13,238 nucleotides of DNA, taken from the NCBI GenBank assembly GCA_003563865.1, contig PWTP01000127.1, positions 1-13,238 on the forward strand, in the 5' to 3' direction. The stretch comes from Dehalococcoidia bacterium (lineage in GTDB: Bacteria; Chloroflexota; Dehalococcoidia; Dehalococcoidales; CSSed11-197). Numbering within the stretch: the stretch's first letter is position 1; each line of letters opens with the position of its first letter. A model generated the notes under the pieces. It saw nothing but the letters and a program-made list of their open reading frames with translations. It did not search any database and was not told the DNA's origin. This document shows positions 11,966 through 13,238 of the stretch, one piece after another. The position numbers and the translations under genes were made by a program.

Positions 11966-13210
11966 ATGCCAAAAATATACCTTATTGATGTAACCAACCG
12001 TGACGGTGTACAGACGGCTAAACTGGGCTTGTCTAAACTTGAGAAAACCATGATCAACCTTCTTCTAAATGAAATGGGCGTGTTTCAGTCGGAATTCGGT
12101 TTTCCGACTACCCATCATGAAGCCAACTATTTGAATGCCAACCTGGAACTGGCCGAAATCGGCGCTATCAGCCCAATGCGGCTGGAAGGCTGGATAAGGG
12201 CAATTGTGCCCGATGTGGAGCTGGCTTTTAAACGGGTGCCCAAAATCAAACATCTGAATCTGTCCATATCTACTTCAGACCAGATGATTAGCGGTAAATT
12301 CCAGGGGCGCAAAACCAGGCAGGATATCATCAACGATATGACTGTGGCGGTTGATGCCGCCTGGGAAAAAGGCTGCGAAAGTGTTGGGGTTAATGCAGAA
12401 GATGCCTCACGGACAGACCTGGATTACCTGATTGAGTTCGGCAATGCCGCCAGAGAACATGGGGCTGCCCGCTTGCGTTATTGCGACACCCTGGGTTATG
12501 ACCACCCGTTTTCGATATACGAAACCGGGCGCAAAATGGCCGAAGGGATTGGGCTGCCCATTGAACTTCACTGCCATGGAGACCTTGGCATGGCAGTTGC
12601 CAACTCTATTGCCGGCGCTAAAGGTGTAATTGACGGCGGGCAGGATGCCTATATCAACACCACCGTTAACGGCATAGGAGAGCGGGCCGGGAATGCAGAC
12701 CTGGTAGCCACCATACTGGCTATAACCAAATCCAAGGGATTTAGTGAGAGGTATCAGCTCGGTGGTAATGTCGATCTGTCAGTTGCATACCGTATTTCAA
12801 AGTTTACCAGTTATGCCTTCGGGGTACCTATTCCCATCAATCAGCCCGGCGTTGGCGCCAATGCCTTTGCCCATGAATCGGGCATTCACGCCGATGGTGT
12901 ATTAAAGGACCCCGAGAATTACGAGCTTTATGGCTTCGAAGAGCTCGGCCGGCGCCAGTGGGACATCGTAGAAACCGGCCGGGAGATTTGTGCCGGCGAA
13001 TACAGCGGGGTTTCCGGCTTTACCTATGTTATGAGCAAAGTCAGAGTAGGTAAAACTTTTGAAAACAAAGAGGAAGCCAACCGGATTCTTGAGCTTGTCC
13101 GCTATGCCAATGTGCTCTCCCACAAACCACAGGCCGAGGAAGAGTTATGCTTTATTGCCGATTATCCCGATATAGCCCGCAGGCTGCTTACTACTGTGCC
13201 GCTGGTCTAA
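11966..13210 (+). CDS. Homocitrate synthase / Re-citrate synthase family enzyme
   Basis: A 414-residue TIM-barrel enzyme of the DRE metallolyase family, which condenses acetyl-CoA with a 2-oxo acid. Motifs: DVTNRDGVQT (8-17), with the catalytic Arg-Asp and Gln; SEFGFP (42-47); LHCHGDLGMAVANS (201-214), with metal-binding His202 and His204; NGIGERAGNADL (235-246); and HESGIHADGV (303-312). Length suits homocitrate synthase without the LeuA regulatory domain. Substrate is open: a gene annotated as homocitrate synthase in Dehalococcoides CBDB1 was shown to be a Re-citrate synthase, so citrate formation from oxaloacetate is plausible; homocitrate and isopropylmalate remain alternatives. The start is ATG at 11966, with AAGGAGA 5 nt upstream; a longer frame from TTG at 11912 lacks this support. 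Divergent from argC. Confidence 0.88.
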   Translation: MPKIYLIDVTNRDGVQTAKLGLSKLEKTMINLLLNEMGVFQSEFGFPTTHHEANYLNANLELAEIGAISPMRLEGWIRAIVPDVELAFKRVPKIKHLNLSISTSDQMISGKFQGRKTRQDIINDMTVAVDAAWEKGCESVGVNAEDASRTDLDYLIEFGNAAREHGAARLRYCDTLGYDHPFSIYETGRKMAEGIGLPIELHCHGDLGMAVANSIAGAKGVIDGGQDAYINTTVNGIGERAGNADLVATILAITKSKGFSERYQLGGNVDLSVAYRISKFTSYAFGVPIPINQPGVGANAFAHESGIHADGVLKDPENYELYGFEELGRRQWDIVETGREICAGEYSGVSGFTYVMSKVRVGKTFENKEEANRILELVRYANVLSHKPQAEEELCFIADYPDIARRLLTTVPLV

Positions 13211-13238
13211 ATAAACCGGTAGCAAGTAGAGGCGTAAA

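Overview
The window reads as ordinary core-genome DNA from a free-living bacterium of roughly 50% GC. The gene families, the heavy use of TTG and GTG starts, and a homocitrate-synthase-like gene of the kind shown to be a Re-citrate synthase in Dehalococcoides suggest a Dehalococcoidia-like member of the Chloroflexota. That placement is an inference from family resemblance, not a search result. I see no rRNA, tRNA, CRISPR array, prophage or insertion sequence, and no clear sign of a new defence or mobile system. The least ordinary DNA is a set of dispersed hairpin-forming intergenic repeats.

Layout. Bases 1-364 are non-coding and full of repeats. Bases 365-2901 hold a minus-strand three-gene operon, read from right to left: a CNNM/HlyC-CorC-type membrane protein (TTG start at 2901), a stand-alone DUF2344 protein, and a histidine phosphatase. 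A near-consensus promoter (2973-3001) drives it, and a perfect 20-bp palindrome lies in its leader. Bases about 3002-3482 are a second repeat-rich block. Positions 31-253 and 3112-3345 are inverted copies of each other, so the operon sits between arms of about 225 bp.

Bases 3483-9240 form a tight minus-strand operon: glyA, prs, a DUF2007 protein, secA and an unidentified 214-residue protein. Overlaps and short gaps suggest translational coupling. It combines one-carbon and PRPP supply with the Sec export motor.

Bases 9389-11739 hold argC followed, 17 bp downstream, by an SLC45/GPH-like sugar transporter of the major facilitator superfamily, both on the minus strand. Divergent from argC, bases 11966-13210 encode a homocitrate/Re-citrate synthase family enzyme on the plus strand. 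ArgC and this enzyme fit glutamate/arginine-side amino-acid synthesis if the latter makes citrate for 2-oxoglutarate; that link is inferred from family and position.

Several starts were moved inward from the longest open frame because a clear ribosome binding site marks the internal codon: phosphatase (979), prs (7975), DUF2007 (7044), secA (6818) and the citrate/homocitrate synthase (11966).
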